Source: a virus. From it: a DNA stretch of 52,289 nt. Positions 21,695 through 31,071 of the stretch are shown piece by piece (within the stretch, counting starts at the first letter, position 1; each line of letters begins with the position of its first letter). The stretch lies in IMG/VR virus record IMGVR_UViG_3300049846_000828, positions 1 to 52,289 of that record, one strand, 5' to 3'. A program made the translations under genes and the position numbers. The notes below the pieces were generated by a model, which had not been told where the DNA came from, did no database searches, and saw nothing but the letters and a program-made list of their open reading frames with translations.

Positions 21695-22006
21695 ATGCCT
21701 TATGCATCTGCTGGACTACGCTCTGCCGTTAATGGGGCGGTCAACATCTGGGTGCTCGATACCGTCGACAGCGTTGCGACGGCAACGGGCGCTGGCTACG
21801 TGAGCGACGGCACGTCGTCGTCGAACAACAGCACGCCTGGCCGTGGCATGCAGGTTGGTGACGCGGTTCTCATCCGCGTCGTCGGCGCTCTGACTGCCAA
21901 TGGCTTTCCGCCTGCCACCTGTACCGATCAGGCGTGGGCTTACGTCAGTACGGCAACGCTCACTACGGGCGCCTGTACGCTGACGCTCACCCATACCAAC
22001 GCTTAA
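21695..22006 (+). CDS. Small virion protein, possible head decoration
   Basis: 103 residues, Thr/Ser/Ala/Gly-rich and strand-like, with AAGGAG before the ATG. Its place right after the capsid gene suggests a head decoration or cement protein. No family recognised. Confidence 0.6.
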   Translation: MPYASAGLRSAVNGAVNIWVLDTVDSVATATGAGYVSDGTSSSNNSTPGRGMQVGDAVLIRVVGALTANGFPPATCTDQAWAYVSTATLTTGACTLTLTHTNA

Positions 22007-22062
22007 CGGCACGGCCGGGGCGATCATTCCGGTTGCCCCGGCCAACCCCACAAGGAGAACTC

Positions 22063-22509
22063 ATGCCGCCTGTCTGCAATATGCACCAGCTCGTCGAGCG
22101 CCACACCCGCTGCATCAACTTCCTTCACGAAGTGCCGCACGGCGTCACGTTCGATCAGGTTCGCGAAAATGCCTATTGGGCCAATGCCTGGAAGCGCTTC
22201 CAAGGCAAGGAGATGTCGACCGTCGACTTCATTGCAGAAGACGGCTCTTGGGAAGCTCAGGTTCGCATTGTCCGTGTGACGGAAGGCAAGGTCGAGTTCC
22301 GAGTTCTTCACGAATGGAAGGAAGAGGCCGCGATTTCCGAAGTGCCGAAAGGCTACCGCGTCGAGTTCATCTCTGAAAATGGATGGCGCGCATTCGACCC
22401 GAACAATGCGCTGGTCATCGACAAGCAGGCCCAACGCAATTGGGCGCTCGAAGCTGCCTTGGATCATGCGACAGCCGCGGCGCCAAAGCGCCAGAAGTCT
22501 GCCGCCTAA
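22063..22509 (+). CDS. Hypothetical structural-region protein
   Basis: 148 residues from the ATG at 22063, selected by AAGGAG seven bases upstream; a longer frame from 21934 overlaps the previous gene. It has VTFDQVRENAYW and several strands (STVDFIAEDGSWEAQVRIVRV). No family recognised. Confidence 0.65.
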   Translation: MPPVCNMHQLVERHTRCINFLHEVPHGVTFDQVRENAYWANAWKRFQGKEMSTVDFIAEDGSWEAQVRIVRVTEGKVEFRVLHEWKEEAAISEVPKGYRVEFISENGWRAFDPNNALVIDKQAQRNWALEAALDHATAAAPKRQKSAA

Positions 22510-22524
22510 AGGAACGTCCCCGAC

Positions 22525-24555
22525 ATGGTCGACACCGCCGAATACACTGGCAGTTCGCTTCGTGCGTTCTATCCCGATCGCACCGAGCGCAGAACCGCGC
22601 GTGTGTGGGCCAACGAAGCCCTGTTGCATGACATGGCCGCGGCGTTCGGCTTCGAGTTCTTCGAGGGCGCCGGGACGAACCCCACGGGGCTGTCAGGCTA
22701 TTCGGCAACCAAGCTGTGGCTTCGCGTGTCGGCTGGTGTCACGACGACGCCCGGTGAAATCCGCAAATACGACGGCAGCGGTGATGCGACGCTTCTAGCG
22801 TCTTGGCCCGTCATGACCAAGGCGGCGTTTGCCGCCTACATCAGTGCAGGCGGCGACAACGGCATTCCAGTTGTCACGTCACGGGCGGCTCTGAAAGCGC
22901 TCGACACCGTGACGGTCAAGACGGCCCATCTGCGGCTCGGTATCGAGTCCGGCACCTATCAGTGGTGGGCTGGCGATTACTCCACGATTGTCGCGCTCGA
23001 CACCATCGGCGGCTATGCCATGAAGGCGGATGCCGTGGCGACCACTTCGGGAGCCTGGCTGCGTGTGGTGGATGGTGACCGGCTCAACGCGCTGTGGTTC
23101 GGCGTCGATAGGACTGGTGGCAGCGCGACACATGCAGCGGCACAGGTCGCCATCAACGTGGCGGCTGAGGCGGGATATCTCTGCTCGTTTCCGCCGGGCA
23201 TCTATCAATTTACGTCCGTCCTGACGTGGCCGGAAGCCTCTCACATTGTCGGAAGCGGCAAGGCAGCGGGTATCTACTCTGCGGATTACACGTACTTCTG
23301 GGCGAACCATTCCGGCGCGTGCCTGACGAACAACAACAACTCCGGGTCACGATCGATCTCTGGCGTGAACTTCTACCGCACTCAGCCGACGCCAACGGGT
23401 GGCTGGGTGCCAACGACCTATGGCTTTGAGATCGATATCGTTGGTGGGCAGGACATCACGATTGAGGATGTCCATCTGCACAATGTCTCGAAGGGTATTC
23501 GCGCGATCGGAACCGGAACGACAGTCAACGGCCGGATCTTCATCGAGAACGTGACTGGTCAGCCGCTGATGTCCGGTATCGACCTAACGCACTGCCTAGA
23601 TGTCGTGTGGATTGACGAAGTGCATTGGTGGGTCTTCTGGTCCAACAATGCCAACGTGCTGAGCTACATGCGGCAAAACGCCGTTGCAATGACCTTGGGC
23701 CGTGTAGACAATCCAGAGTTTGGACGCTTCTTCTGTTACTCCTATTTCCGTGGACTGCTCATCAATCAGCAGGGCACGTCTGGTTCGCTCCCAACCGGCA
23801 CTGTATCGCTTGCGACGTTCGACAGCTTCGGCGCTGACAATTGCGGCTCTGCCTGCATCGTCAACAGCGGAACCAATAGCGTTGATCTGCGCTTTGGCCG
23901 GTTCTACGGCGCGTCGAATTTGTCGGACCCAGCCGTCACCAACGAATCGTTCTTGTGGACGCTCGGCAACAACGCGACGATCTCTATCGGAGATATGTAC
24001 GTCCAATACGGCAACGTGTCGGCCGTGGCGATCAACGGCACGGGCAACAGGGTTACCATCTCACATTATGCTTCGTTGGGGATGGATTACGACGCCAATG
24101 GTACGGCTGAGTTCGACTCATCGAGCGGCAACACACTCACGCTTTTGAGCAGCCCAAAGACGAGCGCAACGAACAAGTACACGGGTGCCGGCATCATTGA
24201 GACGCCGGACTGGCGAGCTTACACGCCAACCGTCACGGCAGGGACTGGTTCATTCACAACCGTCTCTGCAACCGGGAAATACCGTCGCCTTCCCGGCAAG
24301 TCGGTCAATGCCATGTTTCATATCACGATCACGACCAATGGAACGGCTGCAAGCTTCGTCAAAGTAACATTGCCATTCACCAATGGATCGACGTGGCACT
24401 TTGGGGCAAGCCGAGAGATTGCGGCGACTGGAACCATGTGCACCGCAAGCGTTGCTCCGTCCGTCGCGGCTGCTGACATCGTCACATATAACAACGTCTA
24501 CCCAGGTGGCACGGGAACGCAGATCATCGGCCAAGTCGAATACGAGGCTGCGTGA
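22525..24555 (+). CDS. Tail spike with pectate-lyase-like beta-helix
   Basis: 676 residues. After an N-terminal anchor region (1-120) comes a region like pectate-lyase superfamily spikes (WFGVDRTGGSATHAAAQVAI, FPPGIYQFTS), then repeated strand coils (about 250-540) and a C-terminal trimer-like region with VTAGTGSFTTVSATGKYRR. Such spikes bind and often cleave surface polysaccharide. Catalytic residues cannot be assigned by eye. AAAGGAA precedes the ATG. Confidence 0.85.
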   Translation: MVDTAEYTGSSLRAFYPDRTERRTARVWANEALLHDMAAAFGFEFFEGAGTNPTGLSGYSATKLWLRVSAGVTTTPGEIRKYDGSGDATLLASWPVMTKAAFAAYISAGGDNGIPVVTSRAALKALDTVTVKTAHLRLGIESGTYQWWAGDYSTIVALDTIGGYAMKADAVATTSGAWLRVVDGDRLNALWFGVDRTGGSATHAAAQVAINVAAEAGYLCSFPPGIYQFTSVLTWPEASHIVGSGKAAGIYSADYTYFWANHSGACLTNNNNSGSRSISGVNFYRTQPTPTGGWVPTTYGFEIDIVGGQDITIEDVHLHNVSKGIRAIGTGTTVNGRIFIENVTGQPLMSGIDLTHCLDVVWIDEVHWWVFWSNNANVLSYMRQNAVAMTLGRVDNPEFGRFFCYSYFRGLLINQQGTSGSLPTGTVSLATFDSFGADNCGSACIVNSGTNSVDLRFGRFYGASNLSDPAVTNESFLWTLGNNATISIGDMYVQYGNVSAVAINGTGNRVTISHYASLGMDYDANGTAEFDSSSGNTLTLLSSPKTSATNKYTGAGIIETPDWRAYTPTVTAGTGSFTTVSATGKYRRLPGKSVNAMFHITITTNGTAASFVKVTLPFTNGSTWHFGASREIAATGTMCTASVAPSVAAADIVTYNNVYPGGTGTQIIGQVEYEAA

Positions 24556-24585
24556 TGGGTCATCTAGCAGGGAAAGCAGCCTGAC

Positions 24586-25875
24586 ATGGCAGCGACGACC
24601 AAGCTGATCGTCTTCAATGAAGTCTTGCGGGAACTCGCCGCGGCGCCCATTGCGGATCTGGTCACGGCCAACACCCGTCTTTACGAACTCAATGCGGCGT
24701 TCGACCATGCCGTCGAATGGGTGTTGAGCAAGGCCGACTGGTCGTTTGCGCGCCGCCGTGCCGCTCTGACGGGCGTATCTGACACCAGCTTCCAGCCCTA
24801 TACCTATCGCTATGCCAAGCCGTCAGATTTCCTTCGGAAGTGCTGGATTAAGGTGGCTGCTGTCGATCCCTTCCAGATCGATCATGCCGAAGTCGCTGCG
24901 GTCTTCTATGGATACGAGACGACAGCATTGATCGAGTACGTCTCGGACCACGCCGACAACTACAACCCCGCCAACTGGCCTCCGCATTTCACCCGCTCCG
25001 TGGTGCTATACTTGGCAAAGGTGACGGCACCCCGCATTGCCCGCGCTGGCGCTGACGATATCGGCCGCTTTGAGGCACAGTTCCAATCGGCGCTGAGCGA
25101 AGCCGAAGCCTTCGAGACGGCGTTCCTGACGAATGCCCAGATTGCATCGAACCGCCTGCCTGTCATGCGCCGGGCCATCGAGTTCCTTAGCCAGTCGTTG
25201 GCTGGCTCCGTTCCGGTTCACTCACAAGCCGACAAACTGCGCTGGCAGATGAACTTGGCCTGGGACCATTGCGTCAAGTACGTGCTTGAGCAAGCCGCAT
25301 GGAACTTTGCCGCCCGCCGCGTGATCCTGACGGGTGGCGGTGAAGCCATCCCCGGCGACGTCGATAGCGATCTGATCGAGGGCTTCTCGCTGGCGCCGGC
25401 CGCTGCCGAAGTCGACAGCACGCTCCCTGCGATCTCCGAGTTCGACTTTGGCTATCTCTTGCCGTCTGATTTCCTGCACAAGATCTGGATCAAGACCGAC
25501 GCCAACAACGACTACGAGACACCGCACCAGTTCCTTCGTGATGGGATTTATACGAAGGTTCAGCCGGTCGTCATGGAATACGTCTCGCTCGATGACGACT
25601 CGACCAATCCAGCCAACTGGACGGCTGGGTTCGTTGAAGTCGTGGCGGCCTATCTGGCGCTGACCGTCGCGCCTGAACTGGTCATCGAGGACAACGGCAA
25701 GCGCGCCAAGGTGGCGCCAACGCAGATGCGCGGGTCGCTCGACATGATCTTCCGGCAGAAGCTCGGAGACGCCAAGCTCCGTGATGCCATTCAGCAGTAT
25801 CCCAAGCGGCCACCACCGGGCCGGTTCGTGCAGGCGCGTCAAGGCGGAACTTCAGGCTTCAGGCGCTATAACTGA
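24586..25875 (+). CDS. Tail tubular protein A-like, internally duplicated
   Basis: 429 residues, about twice the length of T7 gp11. Two halves repeat the same landmarks: half one has VLSKADWSFARRRAALTG, KPSDFLRKCWIKVAAVD, YVSDHADNYNPANWPP; half two has VLEQAAWNFAARRVILTG, LPSDFLHKIWIKTDAN, YVSLDDDSTNPANWTA. Gp11 forms a 12-mer adaptor ring between connector and nozzle, so a tandem dimer could form a ring of six chains, or the copies may have split roles. Confidence 0.85.
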   Translation: MAATTKLIVFNEVLRELAAAPIADLVTANTRLYELNAAFDHAVEWVLSKADWSFARRRAALTGVSDTSFQPYTYRYAKPSDFLRKCWIKVAAVDPFQIDHAEVAAVFYGYETTALIEYVSDHADNYNPANWPPHFTRSVVLYLAKVTAPRIARAGADDIGRFEAQFQSALSEAEAFETAFLTNAQIASNRLPVMRRAIEFLSQSLAGSVPVHSQADKLRWQMNLAWDHCVKYVLEQAAWNFAARRVILTGGGEAIPGDVDSDLIEGFSLAPAAAEVDSTLPAISEFDFGYLLPSDFLHKIWIKTDANNDYETPHQFLRDGIYTKVQPVVMEYVSLDDDSTNPANWTAGFVEVVAAYLALTVAPELVIEDNGKRAKVAPTQMRGSLDMIFRQKLGDAKLRDAIQQYPKRPPPGRFVQARQGGTSGFRRYN

Positions 25876-28544
25876 TGCGAAAGCATGAACTGGTCTATGC
25901 CCTCAATGCAGGCGGCGTGGACCCCGATGCACTGTCCCGTGTCGATCTTGAATCGATGCGGCTGGCTGGCGAGCACCCCGTTGCAAACCTTTTGCCGAAT
26001 GTGCTTGGCCCCGCTGGTCTGAGACCGGGAACGCAAAGCCTATTCCGCATCACGGGTGACCCGCAGACCAGGTCCATCAAGTTCGAGCGCTCGACCGGCA
26101 ACAGCTATATCCTGCTGATGTCGCCCGGTGAGATGCGCGTTGTGTCGAGTGGGGCTATCGTGCAAGTCCCCGCAGTGGCCACGGCGATCAACTCTGGCTC
26201 TTGGACCAACGTGTCGACGGCGCCTGCGACAGCCGTGGCTGGCCCGCCGATGGTCCTCACGGCAACCAAGGTGCACAAAGCCAAGATACGCCAGACTGTC
26301 ACGGTGGCCTCTGGCGATCAGAACATGGCACACGTGCTGCGGGTCGACGTCACGCTGGGTCCGGTTTACGTCCGGGTCGGCACCACGGCGGGCGGGCAAG
26401 AGCTTCTACGCGACGCCGCGCTCGACACCGGTATTCACAAGATCGCATTCACCCCGACAACAGGCACGATCTATGTGGAGATCAGTTCAGTCGATACCGT
26501 ATCTCGCATCATAAGCACGGTGCAGTTCGAATCGACGCTGATTGGCGGAACCGGCGATCTTGTCATCCCGACACCTTGGTCGACATGGGCCGCGGTGCAG
26601 GCCCTGCGTGTCTGGCAGTCGATCGACGTGATGTTCATTGGCGACGGCTTGGCGCAGCCGCGCCGGATCACTCATCGGGGAATCCAGTCCTGGGGTCTCG
26701 AGCTTTACAAAACCGACGATGGACCGTTTGTAGCTGGGTCTGACAAGATCGCTCTGACGCCGTCTGCGACACGTGGCAACATTACGATAACGGCTTCGGA
26801 AAGCTATTTCGAGACCGGCCACGTTGGGGCTCTGATCGAGATAACCCAGACGTCCAAGGTGATTTCTGACACACTGGCCGGCAACGGCCAAGCGACGGAC
26901 TATATTACGGTTGTCGGTGTCGGCACGCCCAATCGCCAATACGTTCGAGGAAGCACGCAAACGGCCTTCATTGGCCGTCTCGTCATTGAACGATCATTCG
27001 ACCCTGGCGAGCCGTCTTCGTGGTCTCTTGTTCAGGCTTGGGTCGATGCCGCGGCCACAGTCGCTCCGGGCGCGGTGGTCGATCCCAACGACAACATGAC
27101 AGTGCACTACCGCTATCGCGTCGACAACTATACGTCTGGATCTGTTGCCATCAACCTCAACTACGATTCCGGCGTTGCGACAGGGATTGCCAGGATCACG
27201 GGCTATACCAGCCCAACGCAGGTCTCAGCCGAAGTCGTCTCTGATTTCGGCAACAACACGTCAAGCTATCAATGGCGCATTGGGGATTGGTCGCAATTGC
27301 GGGGCTGGCCTCGTATTCCCGTCATTCATGACAGCCGGTTGCATTGGTTCCGCAAGGACTATGACTTCGGCTCTTATGTCGACGACTACACGAACTTCGA
27401 TGACAACAAGACCGGGGATAGCGCGACGTTCACGCGCTCGGTCGGGTCGGGCGGTGAAGACGGGGTCATTTGGGCCGTCTCGGAAAACCGGCTGCTTGCA
27501 GGAACGCCATCGTTCGAAGCAGCGATTGCAGCCTCAGAGCTTGACGAGCCGCTGACGCCGACTGCCTACACCGTGCGCAAGATCAGCCGCCGCGGCTGTG
27601 CCGATATCGAGCCCGCCGTCTATGACGAAGGGCTGTTCTACGTTCAGAGGTCGGGGCGCAAGCTCTACAAGATCTCGATGGATGCTTCCCGGTACAAGTC
27701 GCAATACATCAGTCGGTTGAACCCGAAGGCGTATGCTTCGGGAATTTCGCGGGTGGTGGTTCAGCAGCAGCCGGACACCCGCATTTATTCGGTGATGTCG
27801 GACGGGACCATGACGGTCCTAACGCATGAACCCGATGACAAAGTCGTTGCTATCACCACGATCAGCCTGACGGGCGGGCTCATCGAGGATGTCTGCGTTT
27901 TGTCGGGAGCCGACCAAGACGACGTTTATGTCGTCGTCAACCGCTCTGGCGCTCGCTATGTCGAACGGTTCGCCAAGGAATCGGACCAGCGCTCTGTGTC
28001 GACGTGTGCGCTTCTCGACGCTCACAAGGTGCTAACGGGTTCGGTCTCGTCCATCACGGGCGGAACGCACTTGGCAGGGCAGACGGTTCAGGTCTGGGCC
28101 GATGGCCAGCGCCGGGCGGATGTGACGCTCAATGGCAGCGGGGTTGCAGCGCTCGAGGCGACGTATTCCCGTGTCGTCTACGGGAAGTCGTATCAGGCCG
28201 TGTTCAAGTCGGTAAAGCTCGCCTATGCGGCGCAGCTCGGCACGGCGGTTGGGCAAACCAAGATCGTCAAGGGCGTGGCGCTGGTGCTTTCCAATTCATG
28301 TCTTGATGGTATCCGCGTGGGGCGTGATGCCAGCAACTTGGAACCGCTGCCGGATATCTTCAACGGTGCCGTGCGCACAAAAAATCAGTTCTTCGCTCAC
28401 TACGATCAAGACGTCATGCCCATCAACTCGACATGGGACACGGACGCTCGTGTCTATCTGACGGTTGATAGCGCAGAGGGACCGTTCACGGCTCAAGCCA
28501 TGGTCATCGATATCGAGACTCAAGATGGCGTTACGCAGGGCTGA
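25875..28544 (+). CDS. Tail tubular protein B / stabilisation-nozzle protein
   Basis: 889 residues. N-terminal NAGGVDPDALSRVDLESM, a strand-rich centre, and a C-terminal propeller-like region (DWSQLRGWPRIPVIHDSRLH, ENRLLAGTPSFEAAI, RKISRRGCADIEPAVYDEGL, YVQRSGRKLYKI) match the long tail-nozzle/stabilisation proteins of podoviruses. It should form the hexameric nozzle under the adaptor ring. It directly follows the A protein with one shared base. Confidence 0.85.
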   Translation: MRKHELVYALNAGGVDPDALSRVDLESMRLAGEHPVANLLPNVLGPAGLRPGTQSLFRITGDPQTRSIKFERSTGNSYILLMSPGEMRVVSSGAIVQVPAVATAINSGSWTNVSTAPATAVAGPPMVLTATKVHKAKIRQTVTVASGDQNMAHVLRVDVTLGPVYVRVGTTAGGQELLRDAALDTGIHKIAFTPTTGTIYVEISSVDTVSRIISTVQFESTLIGGTGDLVIPTPWSTWAAVQALRVWQSIDVMFIGDGLAQPRRITHRGIQSWGLELYKTDDGPFVAGSDKIALTPSATRGNITITASESYFETGHVGALIEITQTSKVISDTLAGNGQATDYITVVGVGTPNRQYVRGSTQTAFIGRLVIERSFDPGEPSSWSLVQAWVDAAATVAPGAVVDPNDNMTVHYRYRVDNYTSGSVAINLNYDSGVATGIARITGYTSPTQVSAEVVSDFGNNTSSYQWRIGDWSQLRGWPRIPVIHDSRLHWFRKDYDFGSYVDDYTNFDDNKTGDSATFTRSVGSGGEDGVIWAVSENRLLAGTPSFEAAIAASELDEPLTPTAYTVRKISRRGCADIEPAVYDEGLFYVQRSGRKLYKISMDASRYKSQYISRLNPKAYASGISRVVVQQQPDTRIYSVMSDGTMTVLTHEPDDKVVAITTISLTGGLIEDVCVLSGADQDDVYVVVNRSGARYVERFAKESDQRSVSTCALLDAHKVLTGSVSSITGGTHLAGQTVQVWADGQRRADVTLNGSGVAALEATYSRVVYGKSYQAVFKSVKLAYAAQLGTAVGQTKIVKGVALVLSNSCLDGIRVGRDASNLEPLPDIFNGAVRTKNQFFAHYDQDVMPINSTWDTDARVYLTVDSAEGPFTAQAMVIDIETQDGVTQG

Positions 28545-28881
28545 GGATGCCGATTGGGAAGCCATGACCGGAATGCCGGCGCCAAGTGATTGGTTCGGCT
28601 TGGTCGAGGCGTCGAACTATCTTATCGAGGGCATGGGCGCCATTTACCGCGATATGTGCGGACGTTGGTGGTTTGCGTTTCAGCGAGTCCCGTTTGCTGG
28701 TAAAATCAAGACGGCGCACAAAGCGGCTAAAGTGCTGCTGAATGAAGCGGCTGAGCGTGGCATCGAAGTCCGCGCGATAGCTGACCCTAGGATCGACGGT
28801 TCGCAGTTGTGGATTGAGCGTTTGGGATTCAAGAAAACTGACGAAGAAATCGAGGGGCATGCGGTATGGCTGATCCAGTGA
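28525..28881 (+). CDS. GNAT-like small protein, T7 gp13-like position
   Basis: 118 residues. The C-terminal part (AERGIEVRAIADPRIDGSQLWIERLGF) resembles the end of a GNAT acetyltransferase fold, and the gene position between nozzle and gp14-like gene matches T7 gene 13. T7 gp13 is needed for particle maturation. Acetyl-CoA-binding residues are not clearly seen, so catalysis is doubtful. It overlaps both neighbours. Confidence 0.6.
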   Translation: MALRRAEDADWEAMTGMPAPSDWFGLVEASNYLIEGMGAIYRDMCGRWWFAFQRVPFAGKIKTAHKAAKVLLNEAAERGIEVRAIADPRIDGSQLWIERLGFKKTDEEIEGHAVWLIQ

Positions 28882-29429
28882 CGATGGCAGCCATAGGCAC
28901 CTATGCGCAGACCGCTGCTACAGCGGCAACCGCTGCGATTGGGGCCTATACGACGGTTGCCAGTGCTGATGCCGCCAAGAAAAAGGCTGAAGCGGAAGGT
29001 GCATGGGCGCAGCGGCGTGCCGATGAAGAGCGTGCGGCCGGTCAGCGCCAGGCCAGCGAGGACAAGCGCAAGGCCGACATTCTGCAAAGCAGGCTCGGGG
29101 CTGTGGCTGGCGCATCTGGTTCCGGTGCATCGGACCCCACGGTCATGAACATCTGGGGCGATATTGAGCGCCAAGGCGACGTCAACGCCGGGGTGGCGCA
29201 AGCCTCATCGCAGAGCAAGGCCGATGCGATCAGCTATCAGTCAGCCCTTGACCGCTGGAGCGCCGATAGCAACGCGAAGATGGCGAAGATTGGTGCGGCT
29301 GGCACGTTGATTGGCGGGCTCGGCAGCGCCTACAGCAAGTATAGCGATGGGATGTCTCGTCTACCGTCCCGCATGTCGGCGCGATATGGCGGGTGGCAGA
29401 CCACAGTGCGCACCGGGTATGGCCGATGA
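28866..29429 (+). CDS. Internal virion protein, gp14-like
   Basis: 187 residues. An Ala-rich hydrophobic N-terminus (TAATAATAAIGAY) leads into a charged helix (AQRRADEERAAGQRQASEDKRK) and a Gly-rich region. This matches T7 gp14-type ejection proteins, which insert in the outer membrane at infection. Position before the large ejection proteins supports it. Confidence 0.75.
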   Translation: MADPVTMAAIGTYAQTAATAATAAIGAYTTVASADAAKKKAEAEGAWAQRRADEERAAGQRQASEDKRKADILQSRLGAVAGASGSGASDPTVMNIWGDIERQGDVNAGVAQASSQSKADAISYQSALDRWSADSNAKMAKIGAAGTLIGGLGSAYSKYSDGMSRLPSRMSARYGGWQTTVRTGYGR

Positions 29430-29785
29430 GCGACCGCAAATCACGCCCGCTAGATCTTCGCCTCCATGGCGAGATGACTGTTGTGCTCATGGAGCTGGAC
29501 GTCATCAAGGACCAGATCGCGGACCTCACCAAAAAGGCAGAGGCCCCGCCGCAGGTCATCCATATCACCGAGACGCAGCCGGTTGCTGATCCGGCGCCAC
29601 CGGTCGACCTAAGCCCCATCCGTCAGGACTTGTTTGAATTGTCCCGCACCGTGTCCGTGTTGCGGGACCGTTGTGCGCAGCTTGAGCGGATTGCGTCGCA
29701 GCCGAAACCACAGCCAGGGCCTGTGCGCATTCGCGTTACGAGGCGGGACATCAACGACAACATCATTGAAGTGGAAAGCTACTGA
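29426..29785 (+). CDS. Coiled-coil protein of the virion operon
   Basis: 119 residues: two heptad-like helices (MTVVLMELDVIKDQIADLTKK, LFELSRTVSVLRDRCAQLERI region) separated by a Pro-rich linker, and a short strand end. ATGA overlap with the previous gene selects the start. Function unknown, probably structural. Confidence 0.65.
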   Translation: MSDRKSRPLDLRLHGEMTVVLMELDVIKDQIADLTKKAEAPPQVIHITETQPVADPAPPVDLSPIRQDLFELSRTVSVLRDRCAQLERIASQPKPQPGPVRIRVTRRDINDNIIEVESY

Positions 29786-30216
29786 TGAGCAAGGGCAATA
29801 CGTTCGAAAACGATCTTCTCAAACTGATCTTCAACGCAACGGCCATCGCCAACATCGCCGACAATGCGGGCACGTCACCGCTTACTAACCTTTATGTCTC
29901 GCTTCATACGGGCGACCCCGGCGAGGCGGGCGATCAGACGACAAGCGAAGCGACCTATACCAGCTATGCTCGTGTCGCCGTGGCGCGGTCTGGGGTTGGC
30001 TGGACCGTCAGCGGCAACCAGGCCACCAACGCTGCGCTCATCCAGTTTCCGCAGTGCACCGGCAGCAGCAACACCATCACGCACTTTGCGGTCGGCACCG
30101 CGGCGTCTTCGACGGGCAAGGTGCTCTATAAGGGCGCGCTGTCGTCGTCGCTGGCCGTGTCGTCTGGTATTCAGCCGCAGTTCGCCGCGGGCGACCTCGA
30201 TATCTCGGAAGATTGA
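29785..30216 (+). CDS. Conserved phage tail-associated protein
   Basis: 143 residues beginning KGNTFENDLLKLIFN with LYVSLHTGDPGE and YARVAVARS, a widely distributed prophage family usually annotated as tail fibre or hypothetical. It is strand-rich in the C-terminal half. It precedes two long strand-rich proteins, suggesting a receptor-binding module. Confidence 0.75.
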   Translation: MSKGNTFENDLLKLIFNATAIANIADNAGTSPLTNLYVSLHTGDPGEAGDQTTSEATYTSYARVAVARSGVGWTVSGNQATNAALIQFPQCTGSSNTITHFAVGTAASSTGKVLYKGALSSSLAVSSGIQPQFAAGDLDISED

Positions 30217-31070
30217 TGCCGGGCTTCAAATCTATTGACGACTACGCATCGGCCTACCTCAACGGTGCGCTGACCATCAGCAGCTTTCGAAAGTCGCCAA
30301 CGCAGGCGACGACGATTGGCAACTGGATGGACATGAGCATGGCATCGGGAAGCCCGGTGCCGAACTACTATGCGTCAACGCCACTAACGGCAGCACGGTT
30401 GGACACGCAAGCGGGGATCTATCACGGTCCGCCGGTGTCTCCGGCCAAGAAGTTCCTGCACACGCTCAGCGTCATGAACAACACGGCCAACGCCGCGCCG
30501 TCGACGTGGTATCTCTGCGATTACGTTCTTTACTACCCCTTCATCGACATGGATGCAGTTGGTGAAGAGCAGACCATGACCAACACAGTCACGCTCGACC
30601 GCTACACGGATGGAGCAGGCTTGCGGTTGATGATGGTGAATGTCGCCCCGACCATCGGTGGCGGACAGTTCACACTCAGCTACGTCAATCAGGACGGCGT
30701 GACGAAAACCACGCCCAATCACTTCTGCTCGGCTGCAACCAACATCGCGACCATCACGGCGACGACGGACGCAGCCGGTGGTTTCTCGCCTTTTATCGCG
30801 CTGGCTGAAGGTGACTCAGGCGTGCGCAGTGTCAACAGCGTGACGTTCTCTGTTGCCAATGGCGGTCTAGCGGCTCTGGTCATCGTCAAGCCGCTGCGCA
30901 CCATCCGCATGCGCGAGGCGAACGTGGCAACCGAAGTGCAAAGCATCGTTGGTGCCCCGGATGCCCCGCAAATCATGGACAATGCGTATCTCAACTTCAT
31001 CGGGCACACGCCCACGGGTTCGCTCGCGTCGACGATTTTCGCGGGCATGATCGAGACCACCTGGAGCTGA
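30216..31070 (+). CDS. Strand-rich virion protein, paralogue 1
   Basis: 284 residues, Thr/Ser/Asn-rich, with PLTAARLDTQAGIYHG, KKFLHTLSVMN and SPFIALAEGDSGVRSVNSVTF. The next gene shares this layout (GG...HG, KHILNVMAL, GPFLPLAAGDTGIADIESFTF), so the two are tandem paralogues. They are probably head, tail or fibre components. The ATG is directly after the upstream stop. Confidence 0.7.
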   Translation: MPGFKSIDDYASAYLNGALTISSFRKSPTQATTIGNWMDMSMASGSPVPNYYASTPLTAARLDTQAGIYHGPPVSPAKKFLHTLSVMNNTANAAPSTWYLCDYVLYYPFIDMDAVGEEQTMTNTVTLDRYTDGAGLRLMMVNVAPTIGGGQFTLSYVNQDGVTKTTPNHFCSAATNIATITATTDAAGGFSPFIALAEGDSGVRSVNSVTFSVANGGLAALVIVKPLRTIRMREANVATEVQSIVGAPDAPQIMDNAYLNFIGHTPTGSLASTIFAGMIETTWS

Positions 31071-31071
31071 C

